Notes: a model not told the origin generated them from the letters alone. A stretch of DNA of 64,000 nt from CAVSUR01 sp963731285 (GCA_963731285.1 CAVSUR010000011.1:568072-632071); one strand, 5' to 3'. Numbered from the stretch's first letter, positions 37,383-46,840 are shown. Made by a program: numbers and translations.

Positions 37383-37778
37383 TCAGTCGAAGGTGCTGGC
37401 CGGGGCGCCGGCCAGCTCGCGGACGACGCGGATCATCTCGGCCGGGTCGAACGGCTTGGTGAGATAGGCATCGACGCCGATCTCCCGGCCCCGGCCCCGG
37501 TCATCCTCTTGTGCCCTAGCCGTGATCAGCACGACCTTGATTTCGGCAGTCTGGGGGTTGCGGCGCAGGTGGGTGGCGGTGACCCAGCCGTCCAGCCGCG
37601 GCATCATGACGTCCAGGGTGATCACGTCGGGCTGGAGGTCGGCGACCCGGTCCAGGCAGTCCTGGCCGTCCACGGCCGTGATCACGTCGAACCCCTCGAG
37701 CGTCAGGTTGACGGCGATGAGCTGCCGGATGACCTCGTCATCGTCCACGACCAGCACCCGGCCCAGTACCTGGCTCAC
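37383..37778 (-). CDS. Single-domain response regulator
   Basis: 131 residues made of a receiver domain only. The acidic pair is in RVLVVDDDEV, the phosphorylated Asp in VITLDVMMPRLDGW (near residue 54), and the switch Thr/Lys in LITARAQ and YLTKPFDPAEM. No output domain follows. I place the start at the GTG at 37778; upstream residues are not family-like. It lies between the ArgS-derived gene and tRNA-Arg, the order found in other actinomycetes, so it belongs to the chromosome and not to the island. Confidence 0.9.
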   Translation of the reverse strand: MSQVLGRVLVVDDDEVIRQLIAVNLTLEGFDVITAVDGQDCLDRVADLQPDVITLDVMMPRLDGWVTATHLRRNPQTAEIKVVLITARAQEDDRGRGREIGVDAYLTKPFDPAEMIRVVRELAGAPASTFD

Positions 37779-37900
37779 TCGCGTGAGGCTAGCCGCTCGG
37801 CCGCGGCGATGCTGGCTGAATGGTCTGGTGTCCGAGATACTTGATGCTTGGTACTCTGGCTCCGGCTCTGCGCGCGTTCGCGCGCCGGGCATGTGCGCCA

Positions 37901-37972
37901 GCCCCCATAGCTCAGGGGATAGAGCAACGGCCTCCGGAGCCGTGTGCGCAGGTTCGAATCCTGCTGGGGGCG
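37901..37972 (+). tRNA. tRNA-Arg (anticodon CCG)
   Basis: The cloverleaf is complete. Acceptor GCCCCCA (37901-37907) pairs with TGGGGGC (37965-37971). The anticodon stem ACGGC/GCCGT encloses CTCCGGA with anticodon CCG, and the T arm reads GGTTCGAATCC. It reads CGG codons. No CCA is encoded. Its 3' half is repeated at 61.7 kb, marking it as an integration target. Confidence 0.95.
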
Positions 37973-37977
37973 CTGCT
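37932..37977 (+). other. attL-like repeat (3' end of tRNA-Arg)
   Basis: 46 bases, from the anticodon loop to five bases past the tRNA, are identical to 61724-61769. Regeneration of the tRNA 3' half by an integrating element is the standard explanation. Confidence 0.85.
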
Positions 37978-37978
37978 C

Positions 37979-38571
37979 AAAGGCTTAATTCGAACGCTGT
38001 AATAATCTTGAAGCGAACAAGTGCCAAGCCGGTGACCTGCGGAAAGGCGGGAGCGCTCCCGATCCCGCGCCCGACCAGTGCCCGGGCGAGGAGCCTCCTG
38101 CAGCGAATGCGCTGCTCAGTGGCATTCAACGATAACGGCCGGCAGACCGTTGTCGTGGCCAAAGACCGTTGCCCCTGCTGAAATAACCCCAGCCCAGGCT
38201 GGCAGTCGGGCAGTCCACAGGGCCGCCCGGGCACGATTGCCAAGCGGCGGGCGATTCTGCAGTGCCGCAGCCTGATTTGCTGATCACAAAGAGCAGCGAC
38301 ACTCACATGGCAAGGCGCGCCCGTACCCGCCGTTATGGTCGGCAACGTGGGTCGCAAAGGTGCCTGGCATTGCCGTGCCGGAACGGCTGTTCGGCTCGCG
38401 CCGGGGGGAAGCCTTGGCTAGTTTGACCAGCTTGCCCATGGCCAGCCATGCCAGCATCGCCGCTGCCCCGCGCCTTCACGCCGCCGCCCAGATCGCCCAC
38501 TGCGAACGATCATGAGGTGCTGAACGGCTTTGGCCGGCGCCCTGCCTCCTGCCCTGCCATGCTGCCGGCCG
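37979..38571. other. Left-edge stretch of the island without a recognisable gene
   Basis: About 590 bases directly after the tRNA. No reading frame has a family match I recognise. The stretch has lower GC patches (AATAATCTTGAAG near 38000) than the flanking chromosome, in keeping with foreign DNA. A lost integrase gene would be expected here. Confidence 0.4.
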
Positions 38572-39216
38572 TTACCGCCGGCTGAGGGTGACGTGGGTGA
38601 CGCCGCTGGGACTGTTCACGGCCTCAATCTGGAAACGGTCTTCGAGCCCCTCCAGACCGTCCCAGAGCCGCTCCCCGCGGCCCAGCACGATCGGCACCAC
38701 GACGATGTGCAGGTAGTCGATCAGGCCGGCGGCCAGGAACTCGCGGATGGTGGACGGGCCGCCGCCGATGCGGACATCCCCGCCCGCGGCGGACTGGCGC
38801 GCCTGCGCAAGCGCCTGGGAGGGGCTGGCGTCGAGGAAGTCAAACGTGGTACCGCCATTCATCTGGACGGAGGGCCGGGGATGGTGGGTGAGAACAAAGA
38901 CCGGGGTGCGGAACGGCGGGGTGTCTCCCCACCATCCGTTCCACTCCAGGTCCGGCCAGGGTCCATGGTGCGGGCCGAACTTGCCCCGCCCCATGATCTC
39001 GGCGCCGATGCCCGGTTCCCAGGCGCTGGCGAAAGCGTCGTCGATGCCGGTGCTGCCGCCGGGCTGGCCCTGCATGGCGCGGAAGGTACGAGTCGGGAAG
39101 AACCACTCGTGCAGCCGGGTTCCCGCATGCCCAAACGGGGCATCCAGGCTTTGCCCCGCGCCGGTGCCGAACCCATCCAGCGACACCGAGAAGTTGTGCA
39201 CCCGGACCTGCGACAC
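38572..39216 (-). CDS. Dihydrofolate reductase/RibD C-terminal family protein
   Basis: 214 residues of the DHFR-like NADPH reductase fold: VRVHNFSVSLDGFGTG at the start, EIMGRGKFGPHHGP in the middle, PVFVLTHHPRPS, then the nucleotide loop VRIGGGPSTIREFLAAGLID and PIVLGRGERLWDGL. These DHFR-like paralogues are common in actinobacteria, with unproven substrates (pterin or deaminated pyrimidine reduction). The GTG at 39216 has GGAGG six bases upstream. It is the first intact gene of the island. Confidence 0.88.
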   Translation of the reverse strand: MSQVRVHNFSVSLDGFGTGAGQSLDAPFGHAGTRLHEWFFPTRTFRAMQGQPGGSTGIDDAFASAWEPGIGAEIMGRGKFGPHHGPWPDLEWNGWWGDTPPFRTPVFVLTHHPRPSVQMNGGTTFDFLDASPSQALAQARQSAAGGDVRIGGGPSTIREFLAAGLIDYLHIVVVPIVLGRGERLWDGLEGLEDRFQIEAVNSPSGVTHVTLSRR

Positions 39217-39528
39217 GATGACCTCCTGACAGGCTGCTTCACAGCGACCGGGACCGGTTGCCGCGGGCCGCCGCCAGTGAGGACGATCCACTGGCCCAAA
39301 GTCATCGCCAGCGCCTGGCCGCTGAGCATCATACCTGCGGATCACCGGGCGTTTATGCTCACGGCGCGTAACCGACCCTGGACTCAGATAAGGCGCGCAT
39401 CGCCGCCCTTCTGAGCGCTCGACGACCACCAGCATCGATCTGCCGAGGTGCCTATCGCGATTTTCTATCGCAGCTGCGGGCGAGAAAATCAAATCCTCCC
39501 GGCGCGCTGACTTCCTTATGATGCGGGC
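39217..39528. other. Intergenic stretch
   Basis: A divergent gap of about 310 bases between the reductase and the acetyltransferase. It probably carries both promoters, but I see no clear boxes, only an AT-richer patch just before 39529. Confidence 0.3.
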
Positions 39529-40284
39529 ATGGATCTGCGTCTCGTGACCATCGCCGAGCGGCCCGCCATGAAGTCTCGGTTCGTGAACAAGGAGACCGAG
39601 CCGTGGCCCGCGTTCATGGAAGAGGACCCCATCTCCCTGCTCTACTACAGCGACGTCCGGACCGCGCACCCTGAATACGGATTGATCGCCTATGACGCCA
39701 GCGCCCCGGACCAGGCGATCGCCCGGGCGTTCTGCGTGCCTTTCGCCTGGGATGGCGACCCGGCTCTCGGTGAGCTGCCGGTAGACGGCTGGGATGGCGT
39801 GATCTGGCGCTCGGCGCGCGATCGCCAGATCGGGCGGAAGCCGAACCTGGTCTCGGCGCTGGAGATCAGCGTTTCCACCGACCGGCAGGGCACCGGCCTG
39901 TCCGGGAGGATGCTGGCGGCGATGCGGGACAACGCGGCACGTCTCGGGTTCGGGCATCTGGTCGCCCCGGTGCGGCCGAACCGCAAGCACCTGGTCCCGG
40001 ACATGTCCATCGAGGAGTACGCGGCACTGGTCCGCGAGGACGGCCTGCCCCACGATCCATGGCTGCGTGTTCATGTCCGGGTCGGCGGGCGGATCGTAGG
40101 CACCTGCAAGCGCGCGATGGTCATCCCCGGCACGCTGGAGGAGTGGCGTTCCTGGACCGGCCTGCCGTTCGACAAGTCGGGACCAGTCGTGGTGCCCGGC
40201 GCGCTCGTGCCGGTCCAGTGCAGCGCCGCGCATGACTACGCGGTCTACGTCGAGCCGGCGGTGTGGATACACCACCGGCTGTAA
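39529..40284 (+). CDS. GNAT-superfamily N-acetyltransferase
   Basis: 251 residues. The acetyl-CoA site is implied by EISVSTDRQGTGLSGRMLAA (the Q/R-x-x-G-x-G/A loop, near residue 120-135) followed by the helix MRDNAARLGFGHLVAPVRPN. The C-terminal half (YAALVREDGLPHDPWLRVHV) resembles a lone GNAT group annotated only as N-acetyltransferase. The acceptor substrate is unknown. It stands alone on the plus strand with its own upstream region. Confidence 0.75.
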   Translation: MDLRLVTIAERPAMKSRFVNKETEPWPAFMEEDPISLLYYSDVRTAHPEYGLIAYDASAPDQAIARAFCVPFAWDGDPALGELPVDGWDGVIWRSARDRQIGRKPNLVSALEISVSTDRQGTGLSGRMLAAMRDNAARLGFGHLVAPVRPNRKHLVPDMSIEEYAALVREDGLPHDPWLRVHVRVGGRIVGTCKRAMVIPGTLEEWRSWTGLPFDKSGPVVVPGALVPVQCSAAHDYAVYVEPAVWIHHRL

Positions 40285-40385
40285 GCCAGGCCCTGGCCTG
40301 CCTAACCGGATATTCTGCGCGTCAGCGCCTATATATTTTTATCGTTCACCAGGAATCCCTAATCGGCGATCCGGCGCTGTTGACC

Positions 40386-40504
40386 AAGAAGCCGCCTCGC
40401 ACGCCGATCCGCGCACCATGATGAGGTATGACCGGGCCCGTACATCCCTGGACCGGCACGCGACCTACATCGTCGCCGCCTACGTCGCCGGAGCAGCTCG
40501 GTAG
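40386..40504 (+). pseudogene. Tyrosine recombinase C-terminal fragment
   Basis: The last 39 codons of a phage-type integrase, with the His and the nucleophile Tyr region (ASHADPRTMMRYDRA), end at the stop at 40504. The sequence is nearly identical to the end of the recombinase at 53.0-53.9 kb. Nothing upstream belongs to the gene. Confidence 0.85.
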
Positions 40505-40523
40505 TCGCAAGGTGTCCGGCATC

Positions 40524-40554
40524 ATCCGCCTGGCCGGTCTTCGGCCAGGCGGAT
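40524..40554 (+). terminator. Strong hairpin after the recombinase fragment
   Basis: A perfect 13-bp stem ATCCGCCTGGCCG / CGGCCAGGCGGAT with loop GTCTT. It is identical in both copies of the repeat, and in the full-length copy it lies 20 bases after the recombinase stop. Confidence 0.8.
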
Positions 40555-41765
40555 CACCGGCAGTAACGCCATCGGCCGCTCGCGAGCCGCCGATCTGGTC
40601 GGCAAGCGGAGTTTAGCGGCGTCGGCCCCCAGCGTACGCATATCAAGATGATCGGATTGGCCGGCGACGCACGGTATTTCCTGGTCCTGCCAGCGAACGT
40701 GCCGGACAGTTTCTCCCGCGGTGCCAGCCCGGCGTGCCTGGCCAGCGCGCGGGCGGTCGCGAACCTGCGAGGGTCGCCGGTCTCGGCCAGGATCGCGGCG
40801 GCGCCGATCGCGGACAGGCCGGTGATCGAGGTGACCAGCTCGGTCAGGCCGAGCTCGTTCAGGACGCCCATCATGCGCTGCTCGGTGTCAGCCAGCCGCC
40901 GATGCGCATGGTTCCAGTCCTGCAGGAGCAGCGCGACCCGCTCCAGCGCGCCGGAACGGTGGGCGATCACCTCACCTGGATCGGCCAGGGCTGCGAACAG
41001 CTGGCGGACGATCCGCAGGCACGGCCTGTGCCGGCCGCCCGCAACGACCAGCCGCCTGGTCGCGGTCTCGAGCCGGGCCAGGCCCAGCCGGCGGGTCCGG
41101 CCCAGGTCACCGCCGTCGCGGTCCACGATGACCGACATAGCGGCGGCCCAGGTCGCTGAGCGGAACGGCTGCCGGGCTGTGTTCAGGCTGGCCGGCCATG
41201 CGCACTCCAGCAGTGCCCGCATCTGCTGGACCTGGCTGCCGGCCTTGGTGATCAGCTGCTCCCGGCGGGTGCCCAGATGCCGCAGCCGGCCCCACGTCTC
41301 ATCGACCGGCTCCGGGATGTAACAGCGCAGCTGCGCGGTCAGCCGGGCGATCAGCACCGCGTCCTTATCATCAGCCTTATCGAAGGTCAGATCCTCAGCG
41401 CGCCGCGACCACGACGTGACCAGCGGCTGCACGCACACGAACGGCATCGACCGGTCCGCGGCCAGCTGACCCAGCACCCGCCACCGGTGCCCGGTCGGCT
41501 CGCACGACACCGTCACCCCCGCCCAGCCCGCCGCCGCGGCACGGTCCGCGGCCCAGTCCAACGCCGAGCCAAGATCCCAGGCCCGGCACCGGAACGTCCG
41601 CCGCGCGATGACCTTCGAGTCGTGATCAGTGACCACGACCATCTGCTTGACGCCGGCCAGGTCGATCCCGGCGATCGCGTTCGTCACCGGCACCAGAGCC
41701 CGCACTCGCTCCAGCCGGGCGTTGCGGTTACGGTCACCGCGGGACACGCCATTACCGTTACCCAT
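40554..41765 (-). pseudogene. IS110-family transposase, C-terminus lost
   Basis: The start at 41765 has AGGAGGA upstream. The DEDD RuvC-like domain is intact: AGIDLAGVKQMVVV (Asp), VSCEPTGH (Glu) and FDKADDKDAVLIARL (Asp pair). The C-terminal Tnp20 domain begins (ITGLSAIGAAAILAETGDPR, RHAGLAPREKLSGTFAG) but homology stops at about 40685, before the catalytic Ser region. The remaining about 40 codons run into the recombinase repeat. The element has therefore lost its right end, probably in the event that brought in that repeat. Confidence 0.8.
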
Positions 41766-41890
41766 GAACGTCCTCCTGCTGCGTGGGACACCAAGCCCGA
41801 AGCGCATCAGGGGGACGTTCCTACGTCAGAACCGACACGCAGAACGTCTTTCTATGCCGCCGTGAGATATGCCTCGTGGCCTGGGTGGGT

Positions 41891-42307
41891 TCAGTGCCGG
41901 AGCATGGGCGTCCAGCAGCCTTGCTCTGATCTTGCCTCCTCTTCGCTCTGGTCGGGCCAGGGTGGCATGGTCACGGCGACCACCTGGAGCGGCTCATCCG
42001 GGCTGTCGGCGCGGAACTGGAAGGTCGTCCCGAGGGGAATCGTGAGGCAGATGCCGGGCCGCAGGTTCTCTGTTGCTGGCTGTTGACCTTCTTGACGGCG
42101 CCACATTCGTCCCTCGCCGCCGATGATGTACCAGATCTCCTGGACGGTGGCGTGGGAGACGGCTTCCGCGATTTCGCCGGGCTCAAGCTGGAAGTGCGCA
42201 AAGCTGCCGAGACCGCTAATACGGCACAGCGGCCGGACCGCTGATCCATCGGGAGCGATCAGCACCGGAGCATTTTCTAATGACTGGGTAGCGGGTGGCT
42301 CGTGCAT
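41891..42307 (-). CDS. Cupin-domain protein
   Basis: 138 residues with a single cupin barrel: FAHFQLEPGEIAEAVSHAT, VQEIWYIIGGEGRMW, and LRPGICLTIPLGTTFQFRAD. The first metal motif is incomplete (His in SHATVQEIW) and the second is weak, so a metal-dependent enzyme is not assured; a sugar- or small-molecule-binding role fits equally. The ATG at 42307 opens it. It lies next to the truncated IS110. Confidence 0.75.
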   Translation of the reverse strand: MHEPPATQSLENAPVLIAPDGSAVRPLCRISGLGSFAHFQLEPGEIAEAVSHATVQEIWYIIGGEGRMWRRQEGQQPATENLRPGICLTIPLGTTFQFRADSPDEPLQVVAVTMPPWPDQSEEEARSEQGCWTPMLRH

Positions 42308-42767
42308 GGCTTGTGCTGCCTTCCAATCTCGGATCAGCGCATGGCCGGGAGGTTAGGGAAACTATCTCGGCACGCAGCGGCGGCAGCTACCCTCATCTGC
42401 GGGTTCTTGGTGCCGCACTGGCCGGTGACCACCTTGACGACTTCGCCGCCGAGATGCAGGAGCTGCTCGCGCACCGTTCCACCGGGTGCGTCTTCTGGGA
42501 CTATCGGGACGCGTCGAGGTGATTGTGACCCGCGAGCCCCGCCTGAAACGTAGCTCCGCGCAGCCCAGGCTGACGCAGGCCAGGGAGGCGCCGTGCGGTA
42601 GCCGCCGATATGGGTGGCTGCGGGGTCCGGCTCTGGTGGCGTGACCGCCGTGCGGTTCGGGTCGATCTGGCGTGCTGAGCTCTGCTGCTGAAGGTCTTGG
42701 GTCATCGGCCGAATCTGCCGCCGATCGGCCGATGAGCGGTGGCCGCGCTGCTGGCTATGCTCCGTCC
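42308..42767. other. Stretch with only weak coding signs
   Basis: A plus-strand frame (about 42350-42522) reads as a compact acidic piece with HLDDFAAEMQELLAHR and a short C-terminus. It may be the end of a small hypothetical protein whose start is lost. I assign no family. Confidence 0.3.
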
Positions 42768-43343
42768 ATGAGTGAGGCAGCTCCGAGGTCCAAGACGCCG
42801 GCGGCTCGCAGCGAGGTGGAGTCTGTGCTGTCGGTTCTCGAGCGCAACCGGCGGACGTTCGCCTGGAAGACCTCGGATCTCGGCGAGGAGGGCCTGCGCG
42901 CGACCGCGGCTGCCAGCGCGATGACGCTTGGCGGCCTGGTGAAGCATATGGCGCTGGTCGAGGCAGACTGGCTGGCTGTCAAGCTCGCCGGTAAGGCGTA
43001 CGGAGCCCCCTGGGACGCGGTGGATTTCGATGCTGATCCTGTTTGGGAATGGCGCACCGGCGCGCTGGACATTCCGGAAGCTGTCTAGCGCGGTGTGGCG
43101 GGACGCGGCCGATCGGTCACGCGTGCTGGTGGCCGAGGTCATCAGGGAGCGCGGGCTCGACGGCCCGGCGTCGTTCACCTGGCCGGACGGGCGTACGCCC
43201 ACGGTCCGCGACATGCTCTTGGACATGATTGAGGAGTACGCGCGGCACACCGGCCACGCCGATGTCCTGCGTGAAGCCGCGGACGGCCGCGTGGGTGAAG
43301 ATGCGCCCGAGGACTTCGCCTTCTTAAACAGCCTCACGCGTAG
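42768..43343 (+). pseudogene. DinB-like (DUF664) protein, frame broken near 43080
   Basis: From the ATG at 42768, SVLERNRRTFAWKTSDL, TLGGLVKHMALVEADWL and ADPVWEWRTG fit the N-terminal helices of the DinB/DUF664 four-helix bundle. The frame stops at 43086, while the neighbouring frame continues with LSSAVWRDAADRSRVLVAEV, DGRTPTVRDMLLDMIEEYAR and HTGHADVLREAADG, completing the bundle and its metal His residues. A single indel near 43080 explains the break. Related thiol-dependent or mycothiol S-transferase proteins have this fold. Confidence 0.75.
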
Positions 43344-43643
43344 CCGTCGATCCGTCGCGCTTGCTCAAGGCAGCGGATCCGAGCTCATCAAGCCGTCGGA
43401 CCGCGCCGCGCAGCCGGCGTTCGGGGGCGTCTCGCCTCTTTGGCGACTGGAATGCGAGTCGCAGGTGAACTGGCGATCTGCCGCTGCAAGCCACGCGGCG
43501 ATGTCACTACGTGCTGGAGCCCCACGTCTTGCGCGCGCAAGCCGTTCGACTGGCTCGCGACGCGCCGGCGGCGATCGGCTGCTAACGCCGTCGAGCGGCC
43601 CTCGTCGTCGGCGGCATCGCTGTTGGCTGCAGCGTCGGTGCCG

Positions 43644-43976
43644 TCATGGCGCGGTGAGATAGTGCTGCAGGGCGTCGAGCCGGTCGTCCCAGGCGTGGGC
43701 GAGCGCGGCGAGAAACTGCTGGGCGAGCTGCACGGGCGCGGACCGCAGCCGGTAGCGCACCCGCCGGCGCTCGCCAGGCTCGGGCGTGACCAGGCCGGCG
43801 TCGGCCATGAGGGCGAGGTGCTTGGCGATGGCCTGGCGGGTGATCGGCAGCCGAGCGGCAAGATCGGTGGCGGTGGACGGGCCCTCGGTGGCGAGGGCGG
43901 CGAGGATGGTGCGGCGGGTCGGGTCAGCAAGCGCGACGAAGACCTGCTCGGCGACGGCCTCGATGTCAGGCGCCAT
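43644..43976 (-). CDS. ArsR-family helix-turn-helix regulator
   Basis: 110 residues. The winged helix is clear: ALADPTRRTILAALATEGPS, LAARLPITRQAIAKHLALMA and a wing of GLVTPEPGERRRVRYRL. The metal-binding Cys residues of classical ArsR are absent, so it belongs to the metal-independent group that is typically paired with SRPBCC genes. It overlaps the SRPBCC gene by 11 bases and is transcribed after it. Confidence 0.9.
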   Translation of the reverse strand: MAPDIEAVAEQVFVALADPTRRTILAALATEGPSTATDLAARLPITRQAIAKHLALMADAGLVTPEPGERRRVRYRLRSAPVQLAQQFLAALAHAWDDRLDALQHYLTAP

Positions 43977-44397
43977 CGACGTGCTCTGCTAGCTCTGCCA
44001 GCTCTCGCGACCAGCCCTCACTGTGGGAGTCGTAGGTCTTGCGCCGGGTGTCGACGGGAAGCTGGGCGAAGCCGGTCTCGACGACACGCAGCAGGGTGCC
44101 GTCGCCGTCGGGCTCCAAGGTGAACTCGACGTATGTGCGGCGGGGGTCGTCCTCGGGCAGGTCAGGCAGTCGCCAGGTGTATGCGAAGACCGTCAGTTCC
44201 TCGACACGCTCGACGCGCATGTCGACCGTCATGCCGCCCGCGAAGGTGATCGTGGCCGCGCCGCCGGGGCGCAGGTCGATGCTCGCCCGCTCGCCGAACC
44301 ACGCGCTCAGACCGTCGGCCGTGGTGAGCGCCTGCCACACCTCTCGCGGCGCGCGGGTCAGGGTCACAGTGCGCTCGATGCGGTCGGGGAACGCCAT
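43966..44397 (-). CDS. SRPBCC (AHSA1-like) domain protein
   Basis: 143 residues. RIERTVTLTRAPREVWQALT, GLSAWFGERASIDLRPGG and the C-terminal helix (SEGWSRELAELAEHV) are the START/Bet v1-like AHSA1 signature, a hydrophobic ligand-binding cavity without known catalysis. The ATG at 44397 has AAAGGAGGAAGTC before it; the longer in-frame start at 44469 is not needed. It forms an operon with the ArsR gene downstream and a second SRPBCC gene upstream. Confidence 0.88.
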   Translation of the reverse strand: MAFPDRIERTVTLTRAPREVWQALTTADGLSAWFGERASIDLRPGGAATITFAGGMTVDMRVERVEELTVFAYTWRLPDLPEDDPRRTYVEFTLEPDGDGTLLRVVETGFAQLPVDTRRKTYDSHSEGWSRELAELAEHVDGA

Positions 44398-44496
44398 GAC
44401 TTCCTCCTTTAGGGAGCGACTGTGGATGATGCCGAGCAACGGTCGCCGACCCGGGGACTGCCTGATCACGCTGGGCAGTCTCCGGGGAAACCGGGA

Positions 44497-44976
44497 TCAG
44501 CCGTTCTCCTCGGCGGCGCGGCGGGCGAGATCCCGCGGGCTGCGGTTGGGAGCGCCGGGGCCGCCCTCGACCAGCTCGCGCAGGCTGGTGCCGACGAAGT
44601 GATCCCAGCTGCGGCTGCACATGTCCTTGCACTCGAGCTTGTCGTTCAGGCCGCGGTGCTCGAAGTTGACCTCGCAGGAGCCGTTGTCGATCGGCGTGAT
44701 GGTGAACGTCGGCTGGGTGCCGACCCAGTCTTCCATGAAGGTGCACTCGGTCACCGTCCAGCGGACGGTCGTCGGGCGGGTCGCCTCATCGACGCGGACG
44801 AGGAGAGGCGGCTGAGCCGCCACCATCGGAAACCGCAGCTCGCCACCGGTCAGACCCGAGCCCGTCACCGGGCTCCACCAGGCGGTGAGCGCCTCGGTCG
44901 TAGTGACGGCGTTGAACACGACGTCAGCCGGGGCGTGGACACGGACGGTGGTGCGGTAGTCGGTGCTGGTTGTCAC
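44497..44976 (-). CDS. SRPBCC domain protein
   Basis: 159 residues. YRTTVRVHAPADVVFNAVTT, LTAWWSPVTGSGLTGGEL and the closing helix SWDHFVGTSLRELVEGG mark a second AHSA1-type protein that differs from its neighbour. The GTG at 44976 follows AAAGGAGACCCC. It is first in the three-gene SRPBCC-SRPBCC-ArsR operon; comparable operons encode stress or ligand-handling proteins of unknown ligand. Confidence 0.86.
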   Translation of the reverse strand: MTTSTDYRTTVRVHAPADVVFNAVTTTEALTAWWSPVTGSGLTGGELRFPMVAAQPPLLVRVDEATRPTTVRWTVTECTFMEDWVGTQPTFTITPIDNGSCEVNFEHRGLNDKLECKDMCSRSWDHFVGTSLRELVEGGPGAPNRSPRDLARRAAEENG

Positions 44977-45568
44977 GGGGTCTCCTTTAGCTGAAGTGAA
45001 TATCGCAATCTGCTGGTTGCTACTGTATGGCAACCCTAGGGTTGCGTCAAGTGCTGCTGCGGCGGGCTGCCCTTCAGGGGCTTTGAGGTTCGGGCCTGCT
45101 CGGCGCGCAGCGAATACCCGCGGGGCCGTTGACGACGCCGAGCGTCATATGCGACGGCCGGCGACCTTGCCGAAGGCTTCCCGACGTGCCGGTAGAGGCG
45201 CAGCAACTCCCGCGAGCGTCGGAGCTCGCGTACGCACTTGACCGCGTGCAGATTCGGCGATCCGCCACGACGCCAAGCTCGAAGTCCGAGTCACGTTAGG
45301 TGAGCGGGCTGGTCAGCGGCCTGCGCGCGAGATCCGCCTTATTGCAGACTCGGTGTAGGCGTTACGGCCTGGGTCGTAGCGTTTAGAGGTCCGATGGGCT
45401 TGGCTCTCATATCCGCTGCCGGCCGCTTTGCTGGGGGCTTTCGAACGACGTGCCAGCCTGTCGGGTCTTGCCGTGGCGTGGCTCATAAGAGGTGCGACGC
45501 TGACCGATCCGTAATAAGGCATGCCCGCTGCGGTCCCATCTGGCGCAAGGTGAGGAAAGGGGCAGGTC
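44977..45568. other. Region upstream of the IS110 transposase; possible guide-RNA-bearing left end
   Basis: No gene is recognisable in about 590 bases. The last about 250 belong to the non-coding left end of the IS110 element. In IS110 group elements such as IS621 that end encodes a bridge RNA that pairs with donor and target DNA. I cannot fold it by eye, so this is a position-based suggestion only. Confidence 0.35.
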
Positions 45569-46840
45569 GTGGCGGTGATGATCGGCGTGGACCCGCACAA
45601 GGGGTCGCACACGGCGGTGGCGCTCGGCGCAGATGAAGCAGTGCTGGGGCAGGTGCGGGTACGGGCCTCCGCTGCGCAGGCGGAGCGGCTGCTGACCTGG
45701 GCGACGTCCTGGCCGGGGCGGACCTGGGCGGTGGAGGGCGCCGGCGGCCTGGGACATCTGCTGGCCCAGGAGCTGGTGGCGGCCGGGGAGCAGGTGCTGG
45801 ACGTGCAGCCCAAGCTGGCCGCCCGGGTGCGACTGCTGGCCTCGGGAGCGGTGAACAAGAACGACCCGAACGATGCCCGGTCGGTCGCCGTCGCGGCGCT
45901 GCGCTCCCCGTCGTGCCTGCCGGTCAGGCCCGATGACCACGCGGCGGTGCTGAAGATCTGGGCCAAGCGGCACCGCGACCTGAGCCGGACCCGGAACCAG
46001 GTCGCCTGCCGGCTGCACGCCGCGCTGTGCGAACTGGTCCCCGGCGGTGTCAGCAAGGAAATATACGCAGCTCACGCCGCTGCGATCCTGGAGGAGGCCG
46101 AGCCGTGCGGCGCCGTGGCCCAGGCCCGCGCCGAGCTGGCAGCCGAGCTCGTGGCCGACCTGCGCCGCGCCGATACCCTGCTGCGGGAGACGAAGAAGAA
46201 GCTGGCCACGGCGGTCCGTGCCTCCGGCACGTCCCTGACCGAGGTCTTCGGAGTCGGCCCGGTCATCGCCGCCACGGTGATCGGCGATGTCAGGGACGTT
46301 TCCCGATTCGGCGGCAGGGACCGCTTCGCCGCCTATAACGGCACTGCACCGATCGAGGTGTCCTCCGGCAACCGCAAGGTTCACCGGCTGTCGATGCGCG
46401 GGAACCGGCGCCTGAACCACGCCATCCACATGGCCGCGGTCACCCAGGTCCGCTACCGGCACAGCCCTGGCCGTGCCTACTACGACAAGAAGATCGCCGA
46501 GGGCAAGACCGGCAAGGAAGCCCTGCGCGCCCTCAAACGACAGATCAGCGACGCCATCTACAAGCACCTCAAGGCCGACGCCGCCCGCGCCGCCGCGCGC
46601 AGTACCCAGGGTCCGGGAGGGCAACCGGGGAACGACTCTGTCGCCAGCGCGGCCGGCTACACCCCGAACGCCAGCTCTTCGGCCAAGCCACTCCCGGACC
46701 TGCCACCACCCTACGATCACGGCCCCGGAAGACCACCTCAGCCGCCAGAAAAAAGGCCGCCCGGCTCACTTGACACAAAGAGGCATCGTTCGGGGCGGCT
46801 TTGTCGTCAAGGGTGCCTCCGAGTGCGGCCGTGCAGATAG
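45569..46840 (+). CDS. IS110-family transposase
   Basis: 423 residues. The RuvC-like DEDD residues are present in MIGVDPHKGSHTAV, WAVEGAGGLGH and NKNDPNDARSVA. The C-terminal Tnp20 domain is complete (TEVFGVGPVIAATVIGDVRD, FAAYNGTAPIEVSSGNRKVH, RRLNHAIHMAAVTQVRYR, with a Ser in the expected IEVSSG place). It starts at GTG 45569 or ATG 45578 after AGGAAAGGGGC. The last about 60 residues are Pro-rich and may extend past the native end. This is the only apparently intact IS110 copy in the window. Confidence 0.88.
   Translation: MAVMIGVDPHKGSHTAVALGADEAVLGQVRVRASAAQAERLLTWATSWPGRTWAVEGAGGLGHLLAQELVAAGEQVLDVQPKLAARVRLLASGAVNKNDPNDARSVAVAALRSPSCLPVRPDDHAAVLKIWAKRHRDLSRTRNQVACRLHAALCELVPGGVSKEIYAAHAAAILEEAEPCGAVAQARAELAAELVADLRRADTLLRETKKKLATAVRASGTSLTEVFGVGPVIAATVIGDVRDVSRFGGRDRFAAYNGTAPIEVSSGNRKVHRLSMRGNRRLNHAIHMAAVTQVRYRHSPGRAYYDKKIAEGKTGKEALRALKRQISDAIYKHLKADAARAAARSTQGPGGQPGNDSVASAAGYTPNASSSAKPLPDLPPPYDHGPGRPPQPPEKRPPGSLDTKRHRSGRLCRQGCLRVRPCR

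Larger units (their letters stand above)
40386..40592 (+). repeat. 207-bp direct repeat, copy 1
   Basis: It matches 53829-54035 with three mismatches and no gaps. It contains the recombinase 3' end, its terminator and about 40 further bases. Confidence 0.9.

Noticed and set aside
38572..40275. A 567-codon minus-strand frame covering the reductase and the antisense of the GNAT gene
   Set aside because: Only the first-described 214 codons are family-like, and a Shine-Dalgarno site at 39216 sets the start there.
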